Part shown: piece after piece, positions 12,501-24,260 of the stretch
Layout: every line of letters begins with the position of its first letter
Position numbering within the stretch: the first letter of the stretch is position 1
NCBI GenBank assembly: GCA_963853835.1
Contig: OY970823.1
Coordinates: 13,224,001-13,288,000 of the forward strand
From: Calendula officinalis
Lineage: Eukaryota > Streptophyta > Magnoliopsida > Asterales > Asteraceae
Reading direction: 5' to 3'
DNA: 64,000 nt
Made by a program: the position numbers and the translations under genes
Notes under the pieces: model-generated
What the model saw: only the letters and a program-made list of their open reading frames with translations
What the model was told of the DNA's origin: nothing
Database searches by the model: none

Positions 12501-15500
12501 TTCCCTAAATTGGTGAAATGTGAATCTTGTTGTTCTTATGGTGTTATTATGTTAAATTATGCATGTGAGAATTATAATTGTTAGTTATAAGGATGACTAG
12601 TTAACTATTGTGAAAATGCCTAAAGAATGGTAGTGTTTGGCTAGATGGAAATTTAGTCATAACTAGCTAAATTTGTAGATTGTTGACTTTGGTCAAATCT
12701 GGGAGTTGACTTTAGTGTTGGTATAACTTGCAAATTTAATTATCAATTTTATGTCAATTATGTGTTAGTTGTCTAATTGGATGTACGATTGTGTTAATGT
12801 CGAATTTTGACCCGTTTGGTTGCAAATTGTGCAAATTGACTTATTTTAGGTTAATAGATGATTAACTTGCATATGTATACAAATGTTGTGCAAATTGCTT
12901 AGATTGATGTTAAGTAAGTAACTTGACAATGTGGAATTGTTATTTGGCAAGTATGAGCTCGAATATGTGTTTGACCCGTTTGGGCCAAATGTGTGCAATT
13001 TGATTGAAATGCATTAAGTTTAGTTTAGAATTAGCTTGATGGAATTCTAGACATGGTAAGTGCTTTTGTGTTGAAATGCAAGCTTTTGTTGCCATTTGAT
13101 TGACCTCAAATAATGGTGTTTGGCTTATAGTACTTGTTACATAATTGATGATTTCGGGTAACTAATTCGGTATTCATTTGTACAGGAAAAGGGAAGGAGC
13201 CTCAGTGATATAAGATCATTGAGCTCGGCACGAAGAAGGAAGCTAATGTGAGTGGACTTAACCTTCTTTCTTGTGTGATGTACAAAAATTAGGGAAAGGT
13301 AGAGTTTTGAGAAAAAGTGCAGGATTTGGGTATCTGGGGTAGTTCGCGACGCGAACTTGTGTTCGCGAAACGCGAAGTCGGGCCAGAGAAGTTGGGGTTT
13401 GGTCGTGATGTAGTTCCCGAATCGTGAACTCTTAGTTCGCGACGCGAACTCTGAGTTCACGACGCGAACTTTGTCAGGAACAGATTTCTTGGCTGCAATT
13501 CTTTTTACAAGTTTATTCTTGGTCTAGTGGTTAATGGTAGTATGTGCACATATTTTTAGAGGTTAGCTATGGTGGTTTTCGGCTACGCTTCGTTACTCTT
13601 GGTGGGGGCGATCGGACTCCTTCGTATTCGTTATGTAAGGAGGGATCACCGTGCCTCTAGTAAAGAAGCCATCGGTTGACTGTTGTTGGCCGACAACAGT
13701 TGAAGGTCCTCGCCCGACCGCCGATCCTCTTATAACGTCCAATTGCTTGTGGAAGTTTGGACGGGTTTTCCCTATTGATTTCTCTTGATTATCTAATTTG
13801 TTGTGGTTATGCAAATTGATGTTTATTTCTATTCACTTAGCTTTGTGCTAATCCCTCATTTGTTAACTCTTTTCAGGTTGTGGTTTAGGCTTGATAGAGT
13901 CGGGTTTTGGAAGTCTGACCGCACTCTGATTTTGTATACCGGGTCGAGCCTGTTTTAGTAACACCTTTAAATGTTTTAAATATTTGGTTAATATGTAAAG
14001 TTTTTATGTTGTGTAATAATTTAGGATTTATAGTTTCTTAAATCGCTTCCGTATGCTTATTTTTTTTAAAAAAAAATGGCTCTAGATTGTGGTGTTTCAA
14101 TTTGGTATCAGAGCCTAGGTTTGGCGATGGTTGCACATTTAGGTGTGCCATTCCCAAATCTTGGCTCGAGTTGGTCAAACTTCCTTAATTATGGGAGTGG
14201 ATTAGTCGAGTGAATATGAATTGTGTGTTAGTAGTAGTTAGTAGATAGGTACTAACGATTTAAACTAATAGTTCGTGAGATGTTGTGTTTATTACAGATA
14301 TGACAGATAACGATGCCAATCCGCCGATAACCATGCCGAACCCCGAACAAGGAATCATTGGTACTTCCCGGGATACGAATGAAGATAGAGAAGATTATAT
14401 TATAAGAATGGAAAGTCGACTGGAACATCTTCAAAATCTGGTTGATAGCATGAGCCAGAACCAAAATAACCAACCACCAAACTTCCCTCCCGTGTTTACT
14501 CCATCAATGTTCGTTCCTACCATGCAAATTCCCACAACTCCCGCCTTTACCATGACGGTTCCGCTAATGTCAACCACATCCGAACCTCATCCAATAATGT
14601 CACAACCACAATACTTATACGTTAACCCAAGCCAGGGTTTACCTCAATATCAATTTACCGATCAACCTTACCCATTCGGCTTGAAACCAAGTTGCACTTT
14701 CAAACAATTTTTAGACTGTAAACCCCCTGAATTTAGTGGAAGCAGGGATCCCAATGTCACTATGAACTGGTTAAGAGAAATGGAGAGAACCTTAGATGCT
14801 TGTGGGTGTGATGACCAACATCGGGTGATGTATGCCACACGGAAGTTAGTAGGTGGTGCTATGAATTGGTGGGATACCTTGATTGAGCATTTACCCAAAG
14901 AAGTTAAAAGCAGTATAACATGGGATCAATTTAGGGAACAAGTGTGTAAACGTTACTGTAATTCGTTTGAGATGGATAGAATTCGATCGGAATTCTTAAA
15001 TTTGCGGATGACGGAAAGGATGACAGTTGATGATTTGATCGAGCAATTTAATGAAAAGCTGAGATTTGTGCAACAATGGGTTCCCGATGAGTCATCGAAA
15101 ATAAAACATTTTATTGGTGTTTTGCGACCCGAGTACCGAACCACAGCAAGACTTGCAACCACACTATCACAGGCTTTTGATTTGGCCAAAACGGTAGAAG
15201 GTGATTTAAATTCTCAAAATTGGGTGACCCAAGATAGACCCGGGTATCAAAAGTTCAAGTCCACACAATCGGGTTCTCAACAAAGCAAGAAGGGGAAGGG
15301 AAATCAAAGGTTTACAAGTTCGAATCGTAATCAGTCGGGTGGAAATTCGGGTCAAAAGGCACAGTGGTGTGTTAGATGTAGATCTTCTCATAACGGGGCT
15401 TGTACGGCTCAAACGATGCGGTGTGTCAGATGCGGTCAGTATGGGCACGAGATGAATGTTTGTAAATTCCCAAGAAGTGTTTGTTGGAATTGTCATAAAG

Positions 15501-18500
15501 AAGGTCATAGAGTTGGTGATTGTCCTTCGGAGAGGAGATCGGGTTCGGGTTCTGGGTCGGTTGTGGGATCGGTGGCATCATCTCCTCAAAAGAGGAAGAA
15601 CCGTCCTACACCAGAGGGTCGAGCCTTCAAAATGACGGTCGAAGAGGCTACCAATACTGACGATGTCATCACTGGTATGTTCCCGATAAATAACATTAAT
15701 GCTCGTGTGTTGTTTGATTCTGGAGCTAATCGCTCATTTATTTCTGTGGATTTTCATGCTAAGTTAAAATTGCCTACATCTGTGGTAACTACTCCATTGG
15801 AAGTGGAGGTAGCTGATGGTTATGTGGTGCCAGTCACAACATCTGTGACTGGGGCAAATATTGATATTGATGGGGCGTGTTTTAATATGTTTTTATTGTT
15901 AATGCCAATATCTGGTTTTGATGTGGTCCTTGGAATGGATTGGCTTAGTTTAAATAAAGCATTAATAAATTGTGATAAGAAATTGATTTCATTTCCATTG
16001 CCTGACGGGACACACGTAGTGGCCCGTGGGGATCGGGTTAATACATCTCTCCCTATTATTTCATTTATGAAAGCTAGAAAATCTCTAGTCAAAGGATGTG
16101 AATCGTTTCTTGCTTATGCCATTGATGTCAGAAAAGAAAAGCAGGTTGTTAGAGACATCCGGGTGGTATCGGAATACCCGAAGGTCTTTCCCGAAGAGTT
16201 GACTGGGTTACCTCCTATTCGGGAGGTAGAATTTAAAATCGATTTGGTTCCGGGAGCCAGTCCCGTAGCCAGGGCTCCGTACAGATTAGCACCGTCAGAA
16301 ATTCGGGAGATGATGACTCAGATACAAGAATTATTGGATAAGGGTTTTATCAGACCGAGTTCATCGCCTTGGGGTGCACCAGTTTTGTTTGTTAAAAAGA
16401 AAGACGGTACTATGAGAATGTGTATTGATTACCGTGAGTTGAATAAGAGAATGGTTAAGAATAAGTATCCGTTACCGCGTATTGATGACTTGTTTGATCA
16501 GTTACAAGGGGCCTCGTACTTTTCAAAAATTGATTTAAAGTCAGGTTATCATCAAGTCCGGGTTCATGAAACCGATATCCCAAAAACCGCGTTTTGAACG
16601 AGATACGGTCATTACGAATTTTTAGTCATGCCTTTCGGTTTGACAAATGCTCCCGCAATATTCACGGATCTTATGAACCGGGTATGTCGACCGTTTCTTG
16701 ATAAATTTGTAATTTTTTTTATTGATGATATACTAATATATTCAAAAACCGATTTGGATCATGAGAATCATTTAAGGCAAGTTTTAGACACTTTGAAACG
16801 GGAACAACTCTATGCTAAGTTCTCAAAGTGTGAGTTTTGGCTCCGTGAGGTACAGTTTTTGGGGCATGTAATTTGTCAAGAAGGGGTGAAAGTTGATCCA
16901 TCAAAGATAACCGCGGTAATGAATTGGAGTGCTCTGAAGACTCCATCTGAAATTAAAAGTTTTCTAGGTTTGGCCGGTTATTATAAAAGGTTCATCAAGA
17001 ATTTCTCAAAGATTGCTAGTCCGTTGACAAAGTTGACACGAAAAGATGTTCTATATCGGTGGGGTGAGGAACAAGAAAAGGCGTTTCAATTGTTAAAACA
17101 ATTATTGTGTCAAGCTCCAATACTTGCCTTACCCGAGGGCTCAGATGATTTTATAGTTTATTGTGATGCATCATATTCGGGTTTGGGTTGTGTACTAATG
17201 CAAAGAGACCGGGTGATTGCTTATGCCTCTCGTCAATTGAAATCCCATGAAAAGAATTACCCGACCCATGATTTAGAGCTCGCGGCGGTGATTTTCGCGT
17301 TAAAGTTGTGGAGGCATTATCTTTATGGAACCAAATGTGTTATATGTACCGATCATAAAAGTCTTCAATACGTTTTCACACAAAAAGATTTGAATGTAAG
17401 ACAACGAAGGTGGTTAGAGCTCATTAAAGACTATGATTGTGAAATTCGGTACCACCCGGGGAAAGCTAATGTAGTTGCTGATGCCTTAAGCCGTAAGGGA
17501 TCATCGGAAGTGATCCAATTCATGCGTATGGAAATCGTGTCAGATCTTGTTGATAGGTTAAGAATATGCCAAATAGAAGCTTTGAAAGATGAGAACTTGA
17601 AATCGGAAATTATGTGTAAGCGAAAAGATGAGTTGGTTGATGATACTCGAAGATTGAAGACGTTTCGGTCACGAATTTGGGTACCGTTACTTGGAGGATT
17701 ACGGGAATTAATACTAGTAGAATCACACAAATCACGTTTATCTATCCATCCGGGTTGTACAAAGATGTACAATGATTTGAAAGTTTTGTATTGGTGGCCC
17801 TCTATGAAGTTAGATATTGCTCAATTTGTTGAAAAATGCCATGTTTGTGCACAAGTCAAGGCCGAACATCAAAAACCGTACGGGTCGTTAAAAAAGTTAG
17901 ATATTCCCGAGTGGAAGTGGGATAATATTACAATGGATTTCGTCACGAAATTACCTCGTACTCAAAAGAATCACGATATGATTTGGGTAATTGTCGATCG
18001 GTTGACCAAAAGTGCTCACTTTTTGGCCACAAACGAAACTGCATCACTCGACAAATTGGCTAAGTTGTATATTGATGAGATTGTTTCCCGACATGGTGTT
18101 CCGTTATCTATTGTGTCTGATCAGGATCCTCGATTCGTTTCCAATTTTTGGAAGAGTTTACAAAGAGAATTAGGTTCTCGGGTGAATATGAGCACAACAT
18201 ATCACCCACAAACAGACGGTCAGACGGAAAGAACTATTCAGACTTTGAAAGATATGTTACGGGCTTGTGTGATGGAATATGGTGGGTCGTGGGATTCTCA
18301 TTTGCCTTTGATCGAATTTGCTTATAACAACTCGTATCATTCGAGTATTAAAATGCCTCCATATGAAATGTTGTATGGTAGACGGTGTAGAACTCCCACA
18401 TGTTGGCTTGAAGCGGGAGAAAAACAGTTTGCGGGCCCCAAGATTGTTCAAATAACGGCCGATAAGGTGGCGATTGCACGTGAAAAGTTAAAAGCCGCTC

Positions 18501-21500
18501 GGGATAGACAGAAAATGTATGCGGATCCACGGCGTCGACCCGTAACTTTTGTTGAGGGTGAACGGGTTTATTTGAAAGTATCTCCATGGAAAGGGGTTAT
18601 TCGTTTCGGGAAACGGGGAAAGTTAGCACCGAGATTTATTGGGCCGTTTTCTATTCGTAAAGTGGTGAATGATCAAACTGTTTCACTCGATCTTCCTCCG
18701 GAATTGTCGGGTATTCATGACACGTTCAATGTTTGTTATTTGAGGAAATGTAGTGTAGAAGATGAAATTCCGGTACTACCGATCAAAGATTTAAAGGTGG
18801 ATTCGAGAAAGCGGCTAATTGAGGAACCGGTTGAAATTTTGGATCGAAAAGTGACGAAATTAAGAAAGAAACAGATACCGATGGTCTTGGTTAAGTGGAA
18901 ACACAGTTTGGGTGCCGATATGACATGGGAAACCGAGGCGGACATGAGGAATCGATACCCGAGTTTATTTGATCAAAGTGAGATTCCGGGGACGGAATCT
19001 CTTTAAGGAGGGGAGATTTGTAACATCCCGAGACCCGACCCTTAATATTTTATTACTTTTGGTAAGTAATACCTTATTGTTTATTATTTGATTATTTTAT
19101 ATGAATTTATTTGATTTATTTGAATTAATTGTATTTTTAACCATGGGGTTAAAAATTAGTAAAACTGAGATATTTAAATGTTAAAATGATTTTTACATAT
19201 TTGGGTTCATTTCTGAACCGGGGTTCTAAAAATATCTTCGTTGTAAAAATTAGAGTTAGTTAGGTCTAATTAAATTATATGCGAACCTAATATCCTGTAC
19301 TGTGTTTAAATGAATATACCTGTGTTGAGGGGGAGGGGGTACGTGTTATGTGTAGGGGGCAGATGTCATTTTGCTCTTTCTTCCCTCTTGTTCCTTTCCA
19401 GCCACGACACAAACACACACTACACACACATTTGGAGTTTTTCTTGCTAAATTGAAGATTTGGTGCTAAAATCCTTTGATTCCTGCTGTGATTTCGTGAT
19501 TAGGAGCAAGATTAAGTAAGTTTCCTTCCTTCTTTAACTAGGGTTTCATGTTCTTGATGTAGGGATGAACTAGGGTTCTTGAGCTAGTGGGTTTTCATGA
19601 AGTTCTTGTTGAATCTTGTTGGAAATCCGAAATTGATGCATGATTTGGTGTCTAATTGAGTTCTTGCAAGTATTGTATGAATTGTTGTTAGTTATAACTC
19701 ATTTGGTGAAGCTTTCATAAAGCTCCATCAATGGTGGATTTGGGGAAGAAGATGGAGATCTTTCCGAAATTGGTGAAATGTGAATCTTGTTGTTCTTATG
19801 GTGTTATTATGTTAAATTATGCATGTGCGAATTATAATTGTTAGTTATAAGGATGACTAGTTAACTATTGTGAAAATGCCTAAAGAATGGTAGTGTTTGG
19901 CTAGATGGAAATTTAGTCATAACTAGCTAAATTTGTAGATTGTTGACTTTGGTCAAATCTGGGAGTTGACTTTAGTGTTGGTATAACTTGCAAATTTAAT
20001 TATCAATTTTATGTCAATTATGTGTTAGTTGTCTAATTGGATGTACGATTGTGTTAATGTCGAATTTTGACCCGTTTGGTTGCAAATTGTGCAAATTGAC
20101 TTATTTTAGGTTAATAGATGATTAACTTGCATATGTATACAAATGTTGTGCAAATTGCTTAGATTGATGTTAAGTAAGTAACTTGACAATGTGGAATTGT
20201 TATTTGGCAAGTATGAGCTCGAATATGTGTTTGACCCGTTTGGGCCAAATGTGTGCAATTTGATTGAAATGCATTAAGTTTAGTTTAGAATTAGCTTGAT
20301 GGAATTCTAGACATGGTAAGTGCTTTTGTGTTGAAATGCAAGCTTTTTTTGCCATTTGATTGACCTCAAATAATGGTGTTTGGCTTATAGTACTTGTTAC
20401 ATAATTGATGATTTCGGGTAACTAATTCGGTATTCATTTGTACAGGAAAAGGGAAGGAGCCTCAGTGATATAAGATCATTGAGCTCGGCACGAAGAAGGA
20501 AGCTAATGTGAGTGGACTTAACCTTCTTTCTTGTGTGATGTACAAAAATTAGGGAATGGTAGAGTTTTGAGAAAAAGTGCAGGATTTTGGTATCTGGGGT
20601 AGTTCGCGACGCGAACTTGTGTTCGCGAAACGCGAACTCGGGCCAGAGAAGTTGGGGTTTGGTCGTGATGTAGTTCCCGAATCGTGAACTCTTAGTTCGC
20701 GACGCGAACTTTGTCAGGAACAGATTTCTTGGCTGCAATTCTTTTTACAAGTTTATTCTTGGTCTAGTGGTTAATGGTAGTATGTGCACATGTTTTTAGA
20801 GGTTAGCTATGGTGGTTTTCGGCTACGCTTCGTTACTCTTGGTGGGGGCGATCGGACTCCTTCGTATTCGTTATGTAAGGAGGGATCACCGTGCCTCTAG
20901 TAAAGAAGCCATCGGTTGACTGTTGTTGGCCGACAACAGTTGAAGGTCCTCGCCCGACCGCCGATCCTCTTATAACGTCCAATTGCTTGTGGAAGTTTGG
21001 ACGGGTTTTCCCTATTGATTTCTCTTGATTTTCTAATCTGTTGTGGTTATGCAAATTGATGTTTATTTCTATTCACTTAGCTTTGTGCTAATCCCTCATT
21101 TGTTAACTCTTTTCAGGTTGTGGTTTAGGCTTGATAGAGTCGGGTTTTGGAAGTCTGACCGCACTCTGATTTTGTATACCGGGTCGAGCCTGTTTTAGTA
21201 ACACCTTTAAATGTTTTAAATATTTGGTTAATATGTAAAGTTTTTATGTTGTGTAATAATTTAGGATTTATAGTTTCTTAAATCGCTTCCGTATGCTTAT
21301 TTTAAAAAAAGAAAAAATGGCTCTAGATTGTGGTGTTTCAAATGGGTCGAAATTGAACCGTTTGAGATAAAACACAACCCAAACAGCCCATTTCTTGTAC
21401 AAAGCGAATTACAATTAGCAGATAAAAGATTGCTCCATGTTCACAAGTGAATATTAACCTAATATGACAAAAAGGTTCTTCTCTTGGAATAGTAAAGAAT

Positions 21501-21924
21501 TTGTAACCAAATAATAGGGCAACGGGAATTACCGAGAAAGCAAGAAAATGTCATTTCTGGCTCTTTCATTAACATATCTTGCATCATTATAAGCAAATTT
21601 ACAAGCTTCAGCTAACGCTTGGTTTGTGTCACTAATTCTCTCTGAATGAATGTGTTGTTTTTCTTCATTCTGGCTTACACATTCTTCTGTTTCTGCAGTT
21701 TGAGTTTCTCTTGACCGACATAAGAAAGAACAAGTCCGTGGATTAACAGAAATACTTATTTTTTCACTCGTATTTAATTTCGTTTTGCTACACAATTTCA
21801 ATTTTAACACAGAAAGTTGCCCATGGCTGAATCTTCTTAGTACCAATCCTTGACAATTACTGTTCAATTTTGGATAATGAGGATTTTTAACCGATGAGTA
21901 GATGATCCCGTGAACTTTAGCCAT
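9540..21924 (-). CDS. 11-exon gene, probable plastid-targeted helical/ARM-like protein; intron 1 holds a retrotransposon
   Basis: I do not recognise a named gene. Minus-strand exons with GT-AG junctions and consistent phase: 21533-21924, 11653-11726, 11455-11531, 11286-11357, 11111-11179, 10999-11045, 10430-10547, 10141-10209, 9953-10056, 9789-9864, 9540-9704. Together these give 1263 nt, 420 residues and stop TAA. Residues 1 to about 65 are Ser/Lys/Arg-rich and poor in acids, like a chloroplast transit peptide. About 100-245 is charged and helical (RLDARARQD, DARAREDTEKIDNDVKKRAE, repeated RADYIAKQRAMEDALMALE). About 300-400 is Leu/Ala-rich with ARM/HEAT-like helices (LELLVTTLMDLDAMDG, ALANALSVAPSMWTLG, AAAASKTISELKRQW). 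The tail is acidic (DDDEEESEED). Exon 1 joins exon 2 exactly in phase (TCT CG|T) although they are 9.8 kb apart, because element 1 sits in intron 1. Without it the intron would be about 220 nt. Whether the long intron is still spliced is unknown. Confidence 0.8.
13341..13470. repeat. Array of GTTCGCGACGCGAAC palindromes in the element 1 LTR
   Basis: Four related palindromes sit within 130 bp: near 13341 (GTTCGCGACGCGAAC, perfect around a central A), 13361 (GTTCGCGAAACGCGAAG), 13435 (perfect again) and 13453 (GTTCACGACGCGAAC). CpG density here is far above the surrounding AT-rich LTR. The array recurs in both 3' LTRs. The copy in unit 1 (about 20700) has lost 20 bp between two GACGCGAACT repeats. 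Confidence 0.85.
13679..13700. other. Perfect hairpin in the element 1 LTR
   Basis: 8-bp stem ACTGTTGT/ACAACAGT with a TGGCCG loop. Copies at 20919-20940 and 42560-42581. A role in RNA structure (R/U5, packaging or 3' end formation) is possible but unproven. Confidence 0.6.
14103..14114 (+). promoter_or_regulatory. Primer binding site of element 1 (initiator Met tRNA)
   Basis: TGGTATCAGAGC, complementary to the 3' end of plant initiator-methionine tRNA, 3 nt after the 5' LTR. Confidence 0.92.
14285..19006 (+). pseudogene. gag-pol of element 1, one premature stop in RT
   Basis: Single continuous frame of about 1573 codons, open except for TGA at 16595-16597 (an Arg CGA codon is expected, a CpG transition). 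It resumes in frame through 16628 to the stop at 19006. First part: gag core about 140-310, two CCHC knuckles (380-393, 400-413), protease DSG at 478-480, start of RT with YRELNK and first catalytic Asp 750. Second part counted from Met 16628: RT FIDD at 31-34, RNase H Asp180 and Asp242, INT zinc H367/H374/C404/C407, INT D437-D498-E534 with 35 residues between the last two, and a chromodomain-like end (about 733-782, VKWKHS...MTWETE). All catalytic residues I can check are present, so only the one stop blocks the polyprotein. The product would make virus-like particles and copy and integrate the element. Confidence 0.93.
19005..19018 (+). promoter_or_regulatory. Polypurine tract of element 1
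   Basis: AAGGAGGGGAGATT directly before the 3' LTR. It overlaps the end of the gag-pol stop codon and would prime plus-strand DNA synthesis. Confidence 0.85.
19019..21340 (+). repeat. 3' LTR of element 1 (unit 1)
   Basis: 2322 bp. Same as the 5' LTR apart from scattered substitutions and a 20-bp deletion in the palindrome array near 20710 (removed between two GACGCGAACT direct repeats). Ends GTGTTTCA, followed by target duplication AATG. Confidence 0.95.
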
Positions 21925-22984
21925 AAATATTTAATCGACAATTCTACAAATTCCAAACAATCAGCATCAGAAATATAACTTCAATTTATCATTCCACAAA
22001 GAGAGAAAAGGTGAAGGTATGTTACAAGGAACAGATGATCAAGTCGATTCTATGCAGAAATTAGTATATGAAGAACAGATGCGGTAAGAATTAAACAGAA
22101 TGAAATAGTTAAATACTTCAAGTATTGGCCAAACTCAATGTAACTAGTGAAATTGCTCACAAAATCTTCAAAAGCTTACACATAATATCACAATTGGGAA
22201 TTCCAAAATCTAAATCATGACTGGATAATGAATAATAAACAAGTTAAGAATTGAAGATAAGGCTTATGCATAACACGCAGAAGAAACTAAAACTCCATTA
22301 TATTGTAAGTGGAGTGAAAATCTGAAGATCTAGGACAAAAACATGTCACATACAGCAATTTTTAAGTTCTAAACAAACAAGATGTATGATTCAGATTAAT
22401 GATTACTTACACTTACTCCGATTTACTAGAGTAATGTGAAAATCATCAGAAAAAACAGGAAATTGGAATCAGTTTCAGAACAAAACACAAAAGTAGCAAA
22501 GTCAGTAATCTGAAAGAGGGAGATAAAATTGCATAAAATTTGAAGACTCAAAATCGAGGAGGGGACCAAATGCAAACGATTGAGAATGAACAGAGTCCAC
22601 AATCGAAGCTTGTGGCCCCTCGGTTGCCAACACTATTTTGTGGGGTTTTGGGTTTGATTCACTTCGTATCGTCTACGATACGAATATTTGAATTTGTTTT
22701 CAACTGCTTACGTGGCAGAGTGTGAGTCGCAGTTTGACACAACGTTGATCTAAACTGATATTCCTTGGAGAGTGATTGGTATTGTAGTGTGAAGATGTAG
22801 TTTGTGGTGTAGTGAATTAACAAGGGAAATTAAGAACCTCAATAAAACCGTTGGATACAAGGTGATATTGGGCCAAACGAAGGGCCCGGATTCTATCCTA
22901 ATTCCTAAGTAAGTATTTTGTTGTTTCAAGGAAATTATTACTTAATGAATTTTAAAAAATTCACATATGTTTATTTTTTTAATA

Positions 22985-23115
22985 TCATCTTTTAGTTTTG
23001 ACACATGTTTGTATATGTGAGTATGTATGTGTCATGTGTGTGTATATGTGTGCATGTGTACATGTAAATGTAAGTGTGTATATATTTGTGTACGTTTATG
23101 TGTGTGTAATACATG
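22985..23115. repeat. Degenerate TG/TATG-rich microsatellite
   Basis: Alternating TGTGTATATG/ACATGTAAATG units. A near-identical copy lies at about 44627-44757 in unit 2. Confidence 0.7.
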
Positions 23116-23187
23116 TGGATAATGAAGTTCCATTACCCTCAATTTGTAGGAGTTTGTATTACTACAACTAGTAAGTAATCAATAATA

Positions 23188-23500
23188 CTTCCTCCGATTC
23201 AAAATAAGTGATACACTTGGGGTTTCACGGTTTTTGAGGCAAAAGATTATAATGATGGTTAAATTAGATTAATTGGATGGTTAGTGGGGAATGAGTCCCA
23301 CACCTTTTGAATAAAGTAAGGTTAATGATGTTTAAAAGTAAAAAGTAAGGGTAAAGGGGTCATTTCACTTTGTTAAAGTAGATAGTTAGTGGGTGTGGGT
23401 CCCATTTTATTTGCCAAATAAGGAAACTTTTCAAAGTGTATCACTTATTTTGAATCACCCCAAAAAGGAAAGTGTATCACTGATTTTGAATTGGAGGAAG
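23188..23500. mobile_element. Stowaway MITE (unit 1)
   Basis: Ends CTTCCTCCGATTC...GAATTGGAGGAAG with inward match CAAAATAAGTGATACAC, TA target duplication at 23186-23187 and 23501-23502. 313 bp, same family as 6076-6388. It predates the tandem duplication, since the copy at 44829-45141 occupies the same place. Confidence 0.92.
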
Positions 23501-24189
23501 TAGTATTATAGGAAATAAAACAATACTTATCATTACTTTTATCGTTCCTCACCCTTTAAGACTGGTGCTAATAATGATACGATTGACACTTCATTTTTTA
23601 TCAAATCAGTATCACGTTAGCTGACACTCAACCAGCATACTCATGCCAACAATACTCATTCTTTTCAGTTTTTTGAGACTCTCCGTTATAAATATACACA
23701 CGTAATACCCTATTAAACTACCCTTTTCCCCTACCATTTGCAGTCTCTTTAATTCGTCTGCCAGAAGCCAAAAACTAACGGCAATAAGGCGACGAGCCAT
23801 GCCAAAAACTTGTCAAAGCTCGAACTCATGCATGCTTGACTCCCAGGCTCGAGCATGTCTGTTTTTGCGACTTGGTTCCTAACCAGCTGGAGGGTGTGCT
23901 GAAAATCCATTATGCTTATATGGAAAAGTCGGCGTGCAGAAAATTAAGACTTTATATTTGGGGAAGTTCAAAATGCATTATATACACTTCGTAATAAAGA
24001 CATATGTGTTTACCCTAGTTTAAATTAGTGTAATGCTAAACATTGTCCTTAGGGCAATAAAGACAAATAAAATGGTTACTATACAAATGTTTATGCATAA
24101 CCACTCGTAGGTGGTTATTGAAAATGTGGGTGATTCTTTTGTAGTTCTTTTTTAACTGCAATCATAATATACTCTTAATACTATATATG

Positions 24190-24260
24190 TTCACAATGAG
24201 ACTTAAACTCTCAACCTTGATTGAGGGCAAACACTTTTACCGCTAGACCATTAGCCCTTT
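24190..24260 (-). repeat. Possible tRNA-derived SINE head
   Basis: The minus strand reads GGGCTAATGGTCTAGCGGT... then GTTTAAGTCTCA, giving a tRNA-like A-box region and a good B box (GTTTAAGTC, one mismatch to GTTCAAGTC) about 40 nt apart. No cloverleaf and no clear A tail were found, so it is not a tRNA gene. Copy at 45833-45901. Confidence 0.35.

Larger units (their letters stand above)
11759..14099 (+). repeat. 5' LTR of element 1
   Basis: 2341 bp, TG...CA, repeated at 19019-21340 and 40640-42981 with few differences. Both 3' LTR copies share differences from this one, for example AACTAGGGTTC where this LTR has AACTTGGGTTC (near 12308). This shows that 5'/3' LTR divergence predates the tandem duplication. 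Short minus frames at 13137-13460 and 13593-13814 recur in all three LTRs only because the LTR is repeated. Confidence 0.95.
11759..21340 (+). mobile_element. Element 1: full-length Tekay-like chromovirus LTR retrotransposon
   Basis: 9582 bp in the order 5' LTR, PBS, single gag-pol frame, PPT, 3' LTR. LTRs start TGTAACATCCC and end GTGTTTCA. The target duplication is AATG (11755-11758 and 21341-21344), or AAATG if the terminal A of the LTR is shared. Pol order PR-RT-RH-INT-chromodomain and the RT/INT wording place it in Ty3/gypsy chromoviruses, Tekay/Del-like. It lies in intron 1 of the minus-strand 420-residue gene, in the opposite orientation. Its 3' part (from 17624) is the left end of the 21-kb tandem duplication. 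Confidence 0.95.

Noticed and set aside
13137..13814. Minus-strand frames of 107 and 73 codons recurring at 20.4-21.1 kb and 42.0-42.7 kb
   Set aside because: They recur only because the LTR is repeated three times; they lie in non-coding LTR DNA.
14668..18945. Minus-strand frames opposite gag-pol of element 1 (and similar ones opposite element 2)
   Set aside because: Antisense shadows of the real polyprotein frame.
24190..24260. tRNA gene
   Set aside because: Only box-like motifs are present; no acceptor stem or cloverleaf can be folded.
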